Shown: one piece after another, positions 6,983 through 15,795 of the stretch
Position numbering within the stretch: the first letter of the stretch is position 1
Layout of the letters: each line of letters begins with the position of its first letter
NCBI GenBank assembly: GCA_044220635.1
Contig: JBGAQP010000004.1
Location: 62,001-126,000, forward strand
Length of the DNA stretch: 64,000 bases
Direction of reading: 5' to 3'
Source: JBGAQP01 sp044220635
GTDB lineage: Bacteria > Pseudomonadota > Gammaproteobacteria > Burkholderiales > Usitatibacteraceae
The notes under the pieces: model-generated
The model's input: only the letters and a program-made list of their open reading frames with translations
Told to the model about the DNA's origin: nothing
Database searches by the model: none
Program-made: the position numbers and the translations under genes

Positions 6983-9838
6983 CTACCCGCAGGTCCCCAC
7001 CCACCCGCAGGCGCTGCAGAAGTCGCAGCCGTCCTTGCGGATGACGGTGAGGTTGCCGCACTCGCCGCAGCGCCGGCCCTTCATGAGCGCGGGTTCGTCG
7101 TCGCGGCGCGGGGACTCGAGCACGCCCATCTCCTGGCGCGGGAAGCCGCGCTCGTCGAGGACGCCGAGCATCGCGTAGCGGTGGATCACGAGGCGCGCGA
7201 GGTAGGCGACCGTCGAGGGCCAGTTCTGCTGGCGCCGCTCGCCGGGCACGAAGGCCATGAAGTCGCCGAGCGGCTCGGAGTAGTCGAGGAGCTTCCTGAG
7301 CTTCATGCCGATCCACGCCGGGTCGATCACGCGCATGTCGAGCGAAAGCAGCCGCGTGAGCCCGTCGAGCGCGCGCGGATAGTGCCCCGAGAGCCAGATC
7401 GAGTACGGGCGCGTGCCGCCGTCGGGCATGTGCATCTCCTTCAGCCCCAGCACGAACTCCTCGCCCGAGGCGGGGTTCGAGATGTCCACCGTCCAGGCGA
7501 GCGTGCCGTCCGTGCCGGTGCGCGGCTCGTCGAGGCTGAACATCGCGTTCAGGAGCGGCGAGGGGCCCGCGTCGTCGAAGGCGTGGAGCTGCTCGCATCG
7601 CCAGCGCACGACCTGCGCGAGCGCGGAGACCATGCTCGGCACGCGCTGCTTCTCGCCGTGGGGCGGCATGCGCAATTCGAGGGCGTCGTCGCCCACCGTC
7701 GCGGCGAGGTCGTCGAGCTTCATCCTGAGCCAGGCGCGGTCGTTCGCGCGCATGTCCATGGAAAGCGTCTTCGCGACCGCGCCGAGCCCCCGGGGCTGCT
7801 CCGCGCCGTTCACCCAGACCTCGAACGGGAAGGCGCGGCGGTCCTCGTTCTCGACGTGGCCGATGAAGAGCGCGAACTTGCCCTGCGGGTAGTCGACCAT
7901 GTAGGTCCACGCGGGGTTGCCCTGCGGCAGCTCCGGGCGCCCCGGCCAGCGCAGGCTCGCGAGCACGGGCTCGGGCAGCGTCTTGATCGCGAGGCGCCGG
8001 TTCATCGCCTCGATGGGCAGCTCCGCGGCCCGGACGGGTTTCGCGGGCTCGGCCGTGAGCACCGCGCCCAGCACGCTGTTGGGCCGGTAGGTGGCGAGCC
8101 CCTTGAGCCCCGCCTTCCATCCCGAAAGGTAGAGCCCCTCGAACTCCGCATACGGGTAGTCCTCGGGGACGTTCACCGTCTTCGAGATGCTCGTGTCGAT
8201 GAAGGGCGCGACGGCCGCCACCATCGCCTTGTGCGCCTCGGCGGAGATCTCGAGCGCGGTCACGAACCACTCCGGCAGCTTCGCCTCCTCGCCGTACAGG
8301 TGCCGGAAGAGGCGGAAGGCGTGGTCCTCGACGCGGAACTCCTTGTGCGTGCCGTCGGCCATGCGCTTCTTGCGCGTGTAGGTCCAGGAGAACGGCGGCT
8401 CGATGCCGTTCGAGGCGTTGTCGGCGAAGGCGAGCGAGATCGTGCCCGTGGGCGCGATCGAGAGGAGGTGGGAATTGCGGATGCCGTGCTTGCGGATGCG
8501 GTCCTTGAGCTCCTGCGGCAGGCGCGAGGCGAAGTTGCCGCCCGAGAGGTAGAGGTCGGCATTGAAGAGCGGGAAGGGCCCGCGCTCGCGCGCGAGCTCC
8601 ACGGAGGCCGCGTAGGCGCGGTCGCGCATGTATTCGGCGATGCGTGCGCCCATCGCGCGCGCCTCGTCCGTGTCGTAGCGAAGCCGCAGCATCAGCAGCG
8701 CGTCGCCCAGCCCCGTGAACCCGAGCCCCACGCGGCGCTTGGCCATCGCCTCGTCGCGTTGCGCTTCCAGCGGCCAGGGCGTCACGTCGAGGACGTTGTC
8801 GAGCATGCGGATCGCGGCGTCGATCACCTTTCCGAAGCGCTCGAAGTCGAATCGGGCCTTCTCCTCGAAGGGATCGCGGACAAACAGGGAAATGTTGATG
8901 GAGCCGAGGTCGCAGCAGCCATAGGCGGGGAGCGGCTCCTCCGCGCAGGGGTTGGTGGCCTCGATCGTCTCGCAGTAGTAGAGGTTGTTGTCGCGGTTGA
9001 TGCGGTCGAGGAAGAGGATGCCCGGCTCCGCGTGGTCGTACGTGGAGCGCATGACCTGGTCCCAGAGGTCGCGCGCGGGGACCTTGCGGTAGACCCACAG
9101 GCCGTCGCCGCGCTTGTAGGCGCCGGCGTCCTTCACTTCCTTCGAGGGCTCGGCCTTGTGAACGAGCTCGATGCTGCCGCCGGACTCGACGGCGCGCATG
9201 AATTCGTCGGTCACTCCGACGGAAACGTTGAAGTTCGTGAGCGCGCCCTCGTCCTTCGCGTGGATGAAGCGCTCGATGTCCGGGTGGTCGCATCGGAGCA
9301 CCCCCATCTGCGCGCCGCGCCGCGCGCCGGCGGACTCCACCGTCTCGCAGGACTGGTCGAAGACGCGCATGTAGGAAACCGGCCCGCTCGCGCGCGAGTT
9401 GGTGCCCTTCACCCACGCGCCCTCGGGGCGGATCGAGGAGAAGTCGTAGCCCACGCCACCGCCGCGGCGCATCGTCTCCGCGGCCTCGGTGAGCGCGAGG
9501 TAGATGCCCGGCTTGCCGTCGACGACATCGCGGATGGAATCGCCCACGGGCTGGACGAAGCAGTTGATGAGCGTGGCGGAGAGCTCCGTGCCCGCCGCCG
9601 AGTTGATGCGCCCCGCGGGAATGAAGCCCGACTCCTGCGCCTCGAGGAACTTCGCCTCCCATTTCGCGCGGTCCGCCTCGGCCTCCGCGGCCGCCAGCGC
9701 TCCCGCCACGCGCGCGCGGACTTCCTTGACCGTGAGCTCCCCACCCTTGGCGTACTTCTCGACCAGCACCTCGGCGCTGATTTCCTGGGCTGGAAGGGTG
9801 GCGGCGGTCCCGCGCTTGCGAGACGACGTGAGGTTCAT
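6983..9838 (-). CDS. nrdJ: Adenosylcobalamin-dependent (class II) ribonucleotide reductase
   Basis: A 951-residue enzyme that reduces ribonucleotides to deoxyribonucleotides using coenzyme B12, independent of oxygen. Visible features: ALINCFVQPV with a redox Cys at about 93, the NPCAEEPLPAYGCCDLGSI motif with the radical-site Cys, and PTGTISLAF. The C-terminal extension holds two related TSCPD-like blocks (around residues 670-740 and 800-880, both with LSMDMR/LSLDMR). The tail CGECGNL...CDFCSACGWVGTCG combines a four-Cys zinc-ribbon-like site with the terminal redox cysteines. The start has a good GGGGG Shine-Dalgarno. It is divergent from msrA, and the intergenic region carries an FNR-like box. 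The stop lies next to that of tamB. Confidence 0.95.
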   Translation of the reverse strand: MNLTSSRKRGTAATLPAQEISAEVLVEKYAKGGELTVKEVRARVAGALAAAEAEADRAKWEAKFLEAQESGFIPAGRINSAAGTELSATLINCFVQPVGDSIRDVVDGKPGIYLALTEAAETMRRGGGVGYDFSSIRPEGAWVKGTNSRASGPVSYMRVFDQSCETVESAGARRGAQMGVLRCDHPDIERFIHAKDEGALTNFNVSVGVTDEFMRAVESGGSIELVHKAEPSKEVKDAGAYKRGDGLWVYRKVPARDLWDQVMRSTYDHAEPGILFLDRINRDNNLYYCETIEATNPCAEEPLPAYGCCDLGSINISLFVRDPFEEKARFDFERFGKVIDAAIRMLDNVLDVTPWPLEAQRDEAMAKRRVGLGFTGLGDALLMLRLRYDTDEARAMGARIAEYMRDRAYAASVELARERGPFPLFNADLYLSGGNFASRLPQELKDRIRKHGIRNSHLLSIAPTGTISLAFADNASNGIEPPFSWTYTRKKRMADGTHKEFRVEDHAFRLFRHLYGEEAKLPEWFVTALEISAEAHKAMVAAVAPFIDTSISKTVNVPEDYPYAEFEGLYLSGWKAGLKGLATYRPNSVLGAVLTAEPAKPVRAAELPIEAMNRRLAIKTLPEPVLASLRWPGRPELPQGNPAWTYMVDYPQGKFALFIGHVENEDRRAFPFEVWVNGAEQPRGLGAVAKTLSMDMRANDRAWLRMKLDDLAATVGDDALELRMPPHGEKQRVPSMVSALAQVVRWRCEQLHAFDDAGPSPLLNAMFSLDEPRTGTDGTLAWTVDISNPASGEEFVLGLKEMHMPDGGTRPYSIWLSGHYPRALDGLTRLLSLDMRVIDPAWIGMKLRKLLDYSEPLGDFMAFVPGERRQQNWPSTVAYLARLVIHRYAMLGVLDERGFPRQEMGVLESPRRDDEPALMKGRRCGECGNLTVIRKDGCDFCSACGWVGTCG

Positions 9839-9927
9839 GCTGTATCCCCCTGTTTCAACTTGATTATCTTAGCCCTCCGCAGGCGCGGGGGGAAACTGAA
9901 TTCTTGAGGGGGGGTCCCCCCGCTGCC

Positions 9928-9941
9928 TTGACCTATATCAA
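9928..9941. promoter_or_regulatory. FNR/ANR-like operator between nrdJ and msrA
   Basis: TTGACCTATATCAA matches the FNR consensus TTGAT-N4-ATCAA with a single mismatch (C for T in the left half). Its centre is about 96 bp from the nrdJ start and about 117 bp from the msrA start, so either direction is possible. Control of a B12-dependent, oxygen-independent reductase by an oxygen sensor would make sense. A G-rich/C-rich inverted repeat (about 9907-9921) lies between the box and nrdJ. Confidence 0.5.
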
Positions 9942-10051
9942 GTGGGTACGAAGTCGCCCAGCCCCAAGCGATTGTGGTTTAAGGTTTGCTTGCGCCGAAC
10001 GACCCATAGCACGCAACGGGCCATGGCCCGGCCAATTCAATAGGAGTTGCG

Positions 10052-10591
10052 ATGAACCGGGAAGTTGCGACCCTCGCGGGTGGGTGTTTCTGGTGCCTCG
10101 AGGCGGTGTTCGACCAGGTGAAGGGCGTGGAGTCCGTGGAATCGGGCTACATGGGCGGCGCGCGCCCCGACCCGACCTATGAGCAAGTGTGCGCCGGAAC
10201 GACGGGGCATGCCGAGGTCGTCCAGTTGACCTTCGATCCCGCGGTGGTGACGTTCCGCGACCTGCTCGAGATCTTCTTCACGATCCACGATCCCACGACG
10301 CCCGGCCGCCAGGGCAACGACGTGGGCACCCAGTACCGCTCGGCGATCTTCCATCACTCGCCGGAGCAGAAGCGCGCGGCCGAGGAGGTGATCGCGAACC
10401 TCACGCGGGCGAAGCTCTGGCCCGACCCGATCGTGACCGAGGTCGTGCCCGCCTCGACGTTCTACGTCGCCGAGGACTACCACCAGGAGTACTTCGAGCG
10501 CGTGGGCGCCTCGAACCCCTATTGCACCTTCGTGGTGGAGCCCAAGGTCGCCAAGTTCCGCAGGCATTTCCTGGAGCGGCTGAAGAAGTAG
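10052..10591 (+). CDS. msrA: Peptide-methionine (S)-S-oxide reductase
   Basis: A 179-residue repair enzyme that reduces methionine-S-sulfoxide in proteins. The catalytic motif GGCFWCLEAVF is at residues 10-20 with the nucleophile at Cys12, followed by the family blocks VESGYMGG, YEQVCAGTTGHAEVVQ, FTIHDPTT and GNDVGTQYRS. A Cys in NPYCTF near the C-terminus could act in recycling. The start follows AGGAG at a good distance. No signal peptide is seen, so it acts in the cytoplasm. It is 32 bp upstream of ubiB on the same strand and may be cotranscribed with it. Confidence 0.96.
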   Translation: MNREVATLAGGCFWCLEAVFDQVKGVESVESGYMGGARPDPTYEQVCAGTTGHAEVVQLTFDPAVVTFRDLLEIFFTIHDPTTPGRQGNDVGTQYRSAIFHHSPEQKRAAEEVIANLTRAKLWPDPIVTEVVPASTFYVAEDYHQEYFERVGASNPYCTFVVEPKVAKFRRHFLERLKK

Positions 10592-10623
10592 GGGGGGCGG
10601 CGAGCGGTTAGAATCGCGGTTGC

Positions 10624-12138
10624 ATGCGCTTCTTCCGCTCGCTCCGCATCTTCTTCACCATCGGCCGCTACGGTCTCGACGAGTTCCTCGCCGGGCCGGG
10701 GAGCGGGCTGATCCGCTTCGCGTTCCGCGTCGCGTTCTTCTGGGCGGACCGCTCGCGCCCGAGGGGCGAGCGGCTGCGCCTCGCGCTCGAGTCCCTCGGG
10801 CCCATCTTCGTCAAGTTCGGACAGCTCCTCTCGGTGCGCCCGGACCTGATTCCCGAGGACGTCACCACCGAGCTCTCGAAGCTGCAGGACAACGTGCCGC
10901 CGTTCCCCGCCGAGGGCGTGATCGCCACGCTCGAGCGCGCCTACGGCAGGCCCCACGCCGAGGTCTTCCGCACCTTCGACCTCGCGCCGATCGCGAGCGC
11001 CTCGGTCGCGCAGGTGCACTTCGCGACGCTCCCCGACGGGCGCGAGGTGGCGGTGAAGATCCTGCGCCCCGGGATCGCGCAGACGATCGCCAAGGACATC
11101 GCGCTGCTCTACGTGATCGCCGGGCTCGTGGAGCACGTCTTCCCCGACGGCAAGCGCCTGCGGCCCCGCGAGGTGGTCGAGGAGTTCGAGAAGACCATCG
11201 GCGACGAGCTCGACCTCGTGCGCGAGGCCGCGAGCATGAGCACCGTGCGCCGGAACTTCGCCGGCAGCCCCATCCTCTACGTGCCCGAGCCCTACTGGGA
11301 CTGGTGCACGCGCGAGGTCATGGTGATGGAGCGCATCGACGCGATGCCCGTGAACGCGGTCGACGAGTTGCGCCGCGCGGGCATCGACATCGCGCAGCTC
11401 GCGCGCAACGGCGTCGAGATCTTCTTCACCCAGGTCTTCCGCGACGGCTTCTTCCACGCCGACATGCACCCGGGCAACATCTTCGTCGCGCGCGACGGCC
11501 GCTACTGCGGCATCGACTACGGGATCATGGGCTCGCTCAACGACGCGGACAAGAACTACCTCGCGGTGAACTTCATGGCCTTCTTCAACCGCGACTACCG
11601 CAAGGTGGCGATCGCCCACGTGGACGCGGGCTGGGTTCCCGCCGGAACGCGCGTCGACGAGTTCGAGGGCGCGATCCGCTCGGTGTGCGAGCCGATCTTC
11701 GACCGGCCGCTGAAGGAGATCTACTTCGGCAAGCTCCTCATGCGCCTCTTCGAGGTCTCGCGTCGCTTCCGCATGCCGATCCAGCCCCAGCTCGTGCTGC
11801 TGCAGAAGACGCTCCTGCAGGTCGAGGGGCTCGGCCGCCAGCTCGACCCGGACCTGGACCTGCGGCGCACCGCGCAGCCGATCCTCGAGCGCTGGATGAA
11901 CGAGCAGGTCGGCCCGCGCGGCTTCCTGCGCCAGATGCGCGAGGAGGCGCCGCTCTGGGCCCGGGCGCTTCCGCAGCTGCCGCGCCTCGTGCACCGCGTG
12001 TTGAACGACAACGCGCCGCAGCGGCTCGAGGAGGCGATCCGCGCCCTCGCCGAGGCGCAGGCGCGGCAAAGCCGGACGCTGCTCGCCATCGCCGCGATCC
12101 TCGCGATCATGGTGGTGGCCTACTTCTTCATCCACTAA
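10624..12138 (+). CDS. ubiB: UbiB: atypical kinase-like factor of ubiquinone biosynthesis
   Basis: A 504-residue ABC1/ADCK-family protein needed for ubiquinone synthesis as an ATPase-like helper for lipid precursors. Visible motifs: KFGQLLSVRPDLIP (the KxGQ motif), ASVAQVH (the Ala-rich loop), VAVKILRPGI (the ATP-binding Lys), HADMHPGNIFV (catalytic loop) and GIDYGIMG (metal-binding Asp). The C-terminus is hydrophobic (RTLLAIAAILAIMVVAYFFIH) and fits the membrane anchor of UbiB. The stop overlaps the convergent MBL gene by a few bases. It is separated from ubiE-ubiJ, which is unusual. Confidence 0.95.
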   Translation: MRFFRSLRIFFTIGRYGLDEFLAGPGSGLIRFAFRVAFFWADRSRPRGERLRLALESLGPIFVKFGQLLSVRPDLIPEDVTTELSKLQDNVPPFPAEGVIATLERAYGRPHAEVFRTFDLAPIASASVAQVHFATLPDGREVAVKILRPGIAQTIAKDIALLYVIAGLVEHVFPDGKRLRPREVVEEFEKTIGDELDLVREAASMSTVRRNFAGSPILYVPEPYWDWCTREVMVMERIDAMPVNAVDELRRAGIDIAQLARNGVEIFFTQVFRDGFFHADMHPGNIFVARDGRYCGIDYGIMGSLNDADKNYLAVNFMAFFNRDYRKVAIAHVDAGWVPAGTRVDEFEGAIRSVCEPIFDRPLKEIYFGKLLMRLFEVSRRFRMPIQPQLVLLQKTLLQVEGLGRQLDPDLDLRRTAQPILERWMNEQVGPRGFLRQMREEAPLWARALPQLPRLVHRVLNDNAPQRLEEAIRALAEAQARQSRTLLAIAAILAIMVVAYFFIH

Positions 12139-13229
12139 CGCAGTTTCTGGGTGAAGGCCGCGGGTTCCTTGCGCGCCTGGCGGATCGCGCGCTCGACGGC
12201 CGGGGCGACCACGAAGGCGTCGAAGGCGCGCTGGCGCTTCGGGTCGGCCCCGGCGAACTTCTCTCTCCAGTCCTTCAGGTCCACGCGTTTCTTCGCCTCC
12301 TCGACGGGAAGATCCGTCGCGGCGGCGGCCTTCGCCCGCTCGACGATCGCGGCGAGCAGCCCCTGGACCTCGCGCAGATAGTCGCGGCTGCCTTGGGGCG
12401 CGCCGTGGCTGAGGAATAGCGTGTCGGCGGCGAGGGCGTCGAGCCTGCCCAGCGTTTCGATCCACCGGTCGTAGTAGGACCCGAACATGAAGGGGATCGG
12501 CCAGACGAGCAGGTCCCCCGTCGCGACGATGCGCTCCTTCGGCAGGAACACCACCACGTCCCCGCGCGTGTTGCCGAGGCCCAGCCAGCGGATCTCGACG
12601 GTGCGATCGCCGCGGCGCAGCACCAGGTGGTCCTCGAAGGTGAGGTCCGGGGGCACGTCGACGACGGCGCGCAGCTCCGGAATGCCCGAGCGCATGAGCG
12701 CCACGATCTCGGCGGCGCGCACCTTGCGCTCTTCCGCGAGGGGCTTGCCGTCGTCGTCCTTGCCCGTGGCGACCCAGCGCTCGTACTTCTCGGCCGTCTT
12801 CTCCATGTTGGCGATGTTGTCGGGGCGCGGGACCATGCTCTGTTCGATCGCGTCGGTCCGCGTGTGGGTGTGCGCGATGAACTCGACGCCGGGAAAGAGC
12901 TCGCGGTAGACGGCGTTGCCGTTGATGTGGTCGTCGTGCCAATGCGTGTTCACCACGTAGCGCACGGGCTTCGGCGTGATCTTGCGCAACTCGGCGATCA
13001 TCGTCCGCGCGGAGGAGGGGAGCAGTCCGCTGTCGACGACCACCACGTCGCGGTCGTTCACGATGAAGAGCGCGTTGCCCTCGATGGGATCTTGCAGCGC
13101 GTCCTTCCACACGAACCCGTGCACGCCTTCGGCGAGCGTGACGATCTCGTACGCCTTCGTCGCCGCGCTCGCCGTCGCCGCCAGGACAACGCCGCCCGCG
13201 GCGGCCAGCACCCGAAAAACCCGCCTCAT
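12135..13229 (-). CDS. Periplasmic metallo-beta-lactamase-fold hydrolase
   Basis: A 364-residue MBL-fold protein with an N-terminal signal peptide (RRVFRVLAAAGGVVLAATASAATKA). The dinuclear-metal motif NTHWHDDHINGN (HxHxDH) sits near residue 105, followed by an insert of charged helices, GDLLVWPIPFMFGS and the late SHGAP histidine. It resembles the quinoprotein-relay or subclass-B-like MBL proteins of proteobacteria; the substrate cannot be read from sequence. Its 3' end overlaps the ubiB stop tail to tail. The next gene on this strand lies beyond a palindromic repeat at 13291-13372. Confidence 0.85.
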   Translation of the reverse strand: MRRVFRVLAAAGGVVLAATASAATKAYEIVTLAEGVHGFVWKDALQDPIEGNALFIVNDRDVVVVDSGLLPSSARTMIAELRKITPKPVRYVVNTHWHDDHINGNAVYRELFPGVEFIAHTHTRTDAIEQSMVPRPDNIANMEKTAEKYERWVATGKDDDGKPLAEERKVRAAEIVALMRSGIPELRAVVDVPPDLTFEDHLVLRRGDRTVEIRWLGLGNTRGDVVVFLPKERIVATGDLLVWPIPFMFGSYYDRWIETLGRLDALAADTLFLSHGAPQGSRDYLREVQGLLAAIVERAKAAAATDLPVEEAKKRVDLKDWREKFAGADPKRQRAFDAFVVAPAVERAIRQARKEPAAFTQKLR

Positions 13230-13290
13230 GAGGCCCCCATCGCGAAACGCACTGAATACCACGCCCCCCCACCCGCCGTGTCGCGATCCG

Positions 13291-13372
13291 TTACAGAAAA
13301 TAAATGGGGACAGTCCCCATTTATCCTCTGTAACACGTGTTACAGCGCTTAAATGGGGACTGTCCCCATTTA
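13291..13372. repeat. Palindromic repeat, copy A
   Basis: Two 21-bp palindromes (AAATGGGGAC-A-GTCCCCATTT at 13302-13322 and its reverse complement with central T at 13351-13371) flank a TGTAACA-CG-TGTTACA inverted repeat at 13330-13345. A partial TTACAG lies just outside on the left. The whole unit can fold as nested hairpins. It occupies the gap between two minus-strand hydrolase genes. Related copies are at 23251, 32519, 34329 and 39283. Confidence 0.9.
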
Positions 13373-13381
13373 ATCGGCTGG

Positions 13382-14236
13382 TCAGCGGTCGTCGAGCTCC
13401 AGCAGCACGGGCTGGTGGTCGGAGGCGCGCGTCTGCAGGTCCACGGAGATCGCGCGCACGCGCTTCGCGAGGTCTTCGCTCACGAACACGAAGTCGCAGC
13501 AGTACGGCTCCTTCGAGTAGGTGGCGTCGTGCAGGCAGAAGGTCGGCTCGTGCGCCCGGCGGCCGTGGACGAGGGCCCAGCTGTCCCGGTAGGCGGGCGC
13601 CTGGCCGTCGAGCGGGCGCTGGATCTCGTCGTAGGCGGGATGCTCGGGCCGGAAGTTGAAGTCCGCGGTGAGGATCGCCGAGGCGGTGTGGTCCATGCGG
13701 TCGAAGGGCCCGCCCTCGGCCGTGGGAAAGCCGGGGCGCGCGGCGCGCCCGCAGGCCTCCTCGTGCAGCTCCCGCAGGCGCCGCGCCTGTGCCATCCGCT
13801 GGACGTCGGAGTAGTACTCGAGGTGCGTGGTCGTCACGCGCAAGGGCCCGAGGGGTGCCGCGAGCGTCGCCTCGATCGCCACCCGCGGCATCGAGTCCTT
13901 GCCCGGGTCCGCGGGCCAGGGGAGCATGTGCCGGCGCACCGAGAGCACGGGATAGCGCGAGAAGAGCATGTTGCCGAAGCGCCGCCGCCGGCCGCCCGGA
14001 CCCGCGACGTCGGGTCCGATCCCCGCGATCGCGGTGTGCCCGGGAAGAAGCGAGGCGAGCCGCGCGAACTGGTCGCCGTCGTCGTTGCCGCCGAGGCCCG
14101 GGAAGTTGTCCGCCACCTCCTGCACGCAGAAGACGTCGAAGTCCGCCCACTCGCGCGCGGTGGCGACGATCCGCCCGAGATCGACCGCGCCATCGATCCC
14201 GCGGCCCCACTGGATGTTCCAGGTGATCAGCTTCAT
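13382..14236 (-). CDS. Endonuclease/exonuclease/phosphatase-family protein
   Basis: A 284-residue protein of the EEP fold. It has the start MKLITWNIQWGRG (the conserved Asn), CVQEV (catalytic Glu), TTTHLEYYS, ILTADFNF (Asp-Asn pair) and the terminal SDHQPVLLEL (Asp-His). All the expected catalytic positions are visible. There is no signal peptide. EEP proteins cleave phosphodiesters in DNA, RNA, lipids or inositol phosphates, and nothing here tells which. It is divergent from the symporter gene with 56 bp between them. Confidence 0.85.
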   Translation of the reverse strand: MKLITWNIQWGRGIDGAVDLGRIVATAREWADFDVFCVQEVADNFPGLGGNDDGDQFARLASLLPGHTAIAGIGPDVAGPGGRRRRFGNMLFSRYPVLSVRRHMLPWPADPGKDSMPRVAIEATLAAPLGPLRVTTTHLEYYSDVQRMAQARRLRELHEEACGRAARPGFPTAEGGPFDRMDHTASAILTADFNFRPEHPAYDEIQRPLDGQAPAYRDSWALVHGRRAHEPTFCLHDATYSKEPYCCDFVFVSEDLAKRVRAISVDLQTRASDHQPVLLELDDR

Positions 14237-14292
14237 GGGACGGAATCCTACCCTTTTGCTACACTCGCCCGCGATCCTTCCGCCCCGCCGCC

Positions 14293-15741
14293 ATGACCGC
14301 CCTCGTCGCCTTCGTCCTGCTCTACCTCGCCGTCACCATCGCCATCGGCCTCTACGCGACGAAGTTCGTCTCGAACGCCAAGGACTACCTCGTCGCCGGG
14401 CGCAACCTCCCGCTCTACATGAACGTCGCCACGGTGTTCGCCACCTGGTTCGGCGCGGAGACGGTGCTCTCTGTCTCGGCGACCTTCGTGAAGGACGGGC
14501 TCGGGGGCATTCCCGCCGACCCCTTCGGCGCCACCTTCTGCCTGGTGTTCGTCGCGCTCTTCTTCGCCCGCGCCTTCTACCGCATGGACCTGCTCACCAT
14601 CGGCGACTTCTACAAGAAGCGCTACGGCAAGGGCGTGGAGGTCCTCACCAGCATCGCGGTCACGCTTTCCTACCTCGGGTGGACCTCGGCGCAGCTCACG
14701 GCGCTCGGCATCGTCTTCAACACGCTCTCGCAGGGCGCGATCACGCTCGACCAGGGCATCCTCCTCGGCGCGGTGGTGGTGCTCGTCTACACGACGCTCG
14801 GCGGCATGTGGTCCGTCGCCCTCACCGACCTCTTCCAGTCCGTGATCATCGTGCTCGGGCTCTTCTACGTCGCCTTCCTCGTCTCGGGCATGGCGGGCGG
14901 CGTGGGGGCGGTCGTGAGCCACGCCTCCGAGGCGGGCAAGTTCCAGTTCTGGCCGACCGGGGGCAGCAAGGAGTGGTGGGCCTTCGTCGCGGCCTGGGCC
15001 ACGCTCGCCATCGGCTCGATCCCGCAGCAGGACGTCTTCCAGCGCGTGACGAGCGCGAAGAACGAGAACACGGCGGTGCGCGGCTCGCTCCTTGGCGCCG
15101 CGGCCTACTTCCTTTTCGCCTTCGTGCCGATCTTCCTCGCCTACGCGGCCCTCCTCGTCGACCCGAAGGTGACTTCCGAGCTCCTGAAGAGCGAAGGGCG
15201 CGAGGTGCAGCTGATCCTGCCGCAGCTCGTCCTCAACCACACGCCGCTCTTCGCGCAGGTGATGTTCTTCGGCGCGCTCCTCTCCGCCATCCTCTCCACC
15301 GCCTCCGGCGCGCTGCTCGCCCCCACGGCGCTCTTCACGGAGAACGTGATGAAGCCCCTCTTCGGCGAGATGGGCGACAAACGCTTCCTCCTCACGCTTC
15401 GCGTGACGCTCGTGTTCTTCACCGCGGGCGTGCTGGTCTTCGCGCTCAACAACACGAGCACGATGTACGAGATGGTGCAGAACGCCTACAAGGTCACGCT
15501 CGTGGGCGCCTTCGTGCCCCTCGTGTGCGGGATCTACTGGCGCAAGGCCTCGACGCAGGGCGCGCTCGTCTCCGCGCTCCTCGGGCTGGTGGCCTGGGGC
15601 ATCTGCGAGAAGTTCTTCGCCGAGGCGGAGGTGCCGCCGCAGATGGTCGGCCTCTTCGCCTCCATCGCCGGGATGATCGGCGGCTCCTACGCGCCGCAGC
15701 TCGTGCGCGACGCGCGCCAGACCCACCACGCGCGCGCCTGA
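14293..15741 (+). CDS. Sodium:solute symporter family protein (SSS)
   Basis: A 482-residue inner-membrane transporter with about 13 hydrophobic segments. It starts VAFVLLYLAVTIAIGLYATKFVSNAKDYLVAGRNLPL, the typical opening of the SSS family, and contains FATWFGAETVLS, a GSIPQQDVFQR motif and a late ALVSALLG region. The family couples uptake of sugars, amino acids, organic acids or urea to sodium. The substrate is unknown. It lies just upstream of the LacI-type regulator and sugar-acid operon, so it could import that substrate, but the operator found lies after this gene. Confidence 0.88.
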   Translation: MTALVAFVLLYLAVTIAIGLYATKFVSNAKDYLVAGRNLPLYMNVATVFATWFGAETVLSVSATFVKDGLGGIPADPFGATFCLVFVALFFARAFYRMDLLTIGDFYKKRYGKGVEVLTSIAVTLSYLGWTSAQLTALGIVFNTLSQGAITLDQGILLGAVVVLVYTTLGGMWSVALTDLFQSVIIVLGLFYVAFLVSGMAGGVGAVVSHASEAGKFQFWPTGGSKEWWAFVAAWATLAIGSIPQQDVFQRVTSAKNENTAVRGSLLGAAAYFLFAFVPIFLAYAALLVDPKVTSELLKSEGREVQLILPQLVLNHTPLFAQVMFFGALLSAILSTASGALLAPTALFTENVMKPLFGEMGDKRFLLTLRVTLVFFTAGVLVFALNNTSTMYEMVQNAYKVTLVGAFVPLVCGIYWRKASTQGALVSALLGLVAWGICEKFFAEAEVPPQMVGLFASIAGMIGGSYAPQLVRDARQTHHARA

Positions 15742-15772
15742 ACGGCGCCGGGCCGGGTCTCGCGCCGGGCCG

Positions 15773-15788
15773 ATGTTAGCGGTATCAT
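15773..15788. promoter_or_regulatory. LacI-family operator upstream of the regulator gene
   Basis: ATGTTAGCGGTATCAT is an imperfect palindrome with the central CG typical of LacI/GntR-type operators. It lies 7 bases before the regulator's ATG and matches the site at 16880-16895 at 13 of 16 positions (shared ATG-TAGCG-TA-CAT). This suggests autoregulation. Confidence 0.65.
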
Positions 15789-15795
15789 TCGGGCC

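Noticed and set aside
9839..10051. Cobalamin riboswitch upstream of nrdJ
   Set aside because: The intergenic region is only 213 bp, shared with msrA, and shows no B12-box-like conserved core or suitable folding pattern on either strand.
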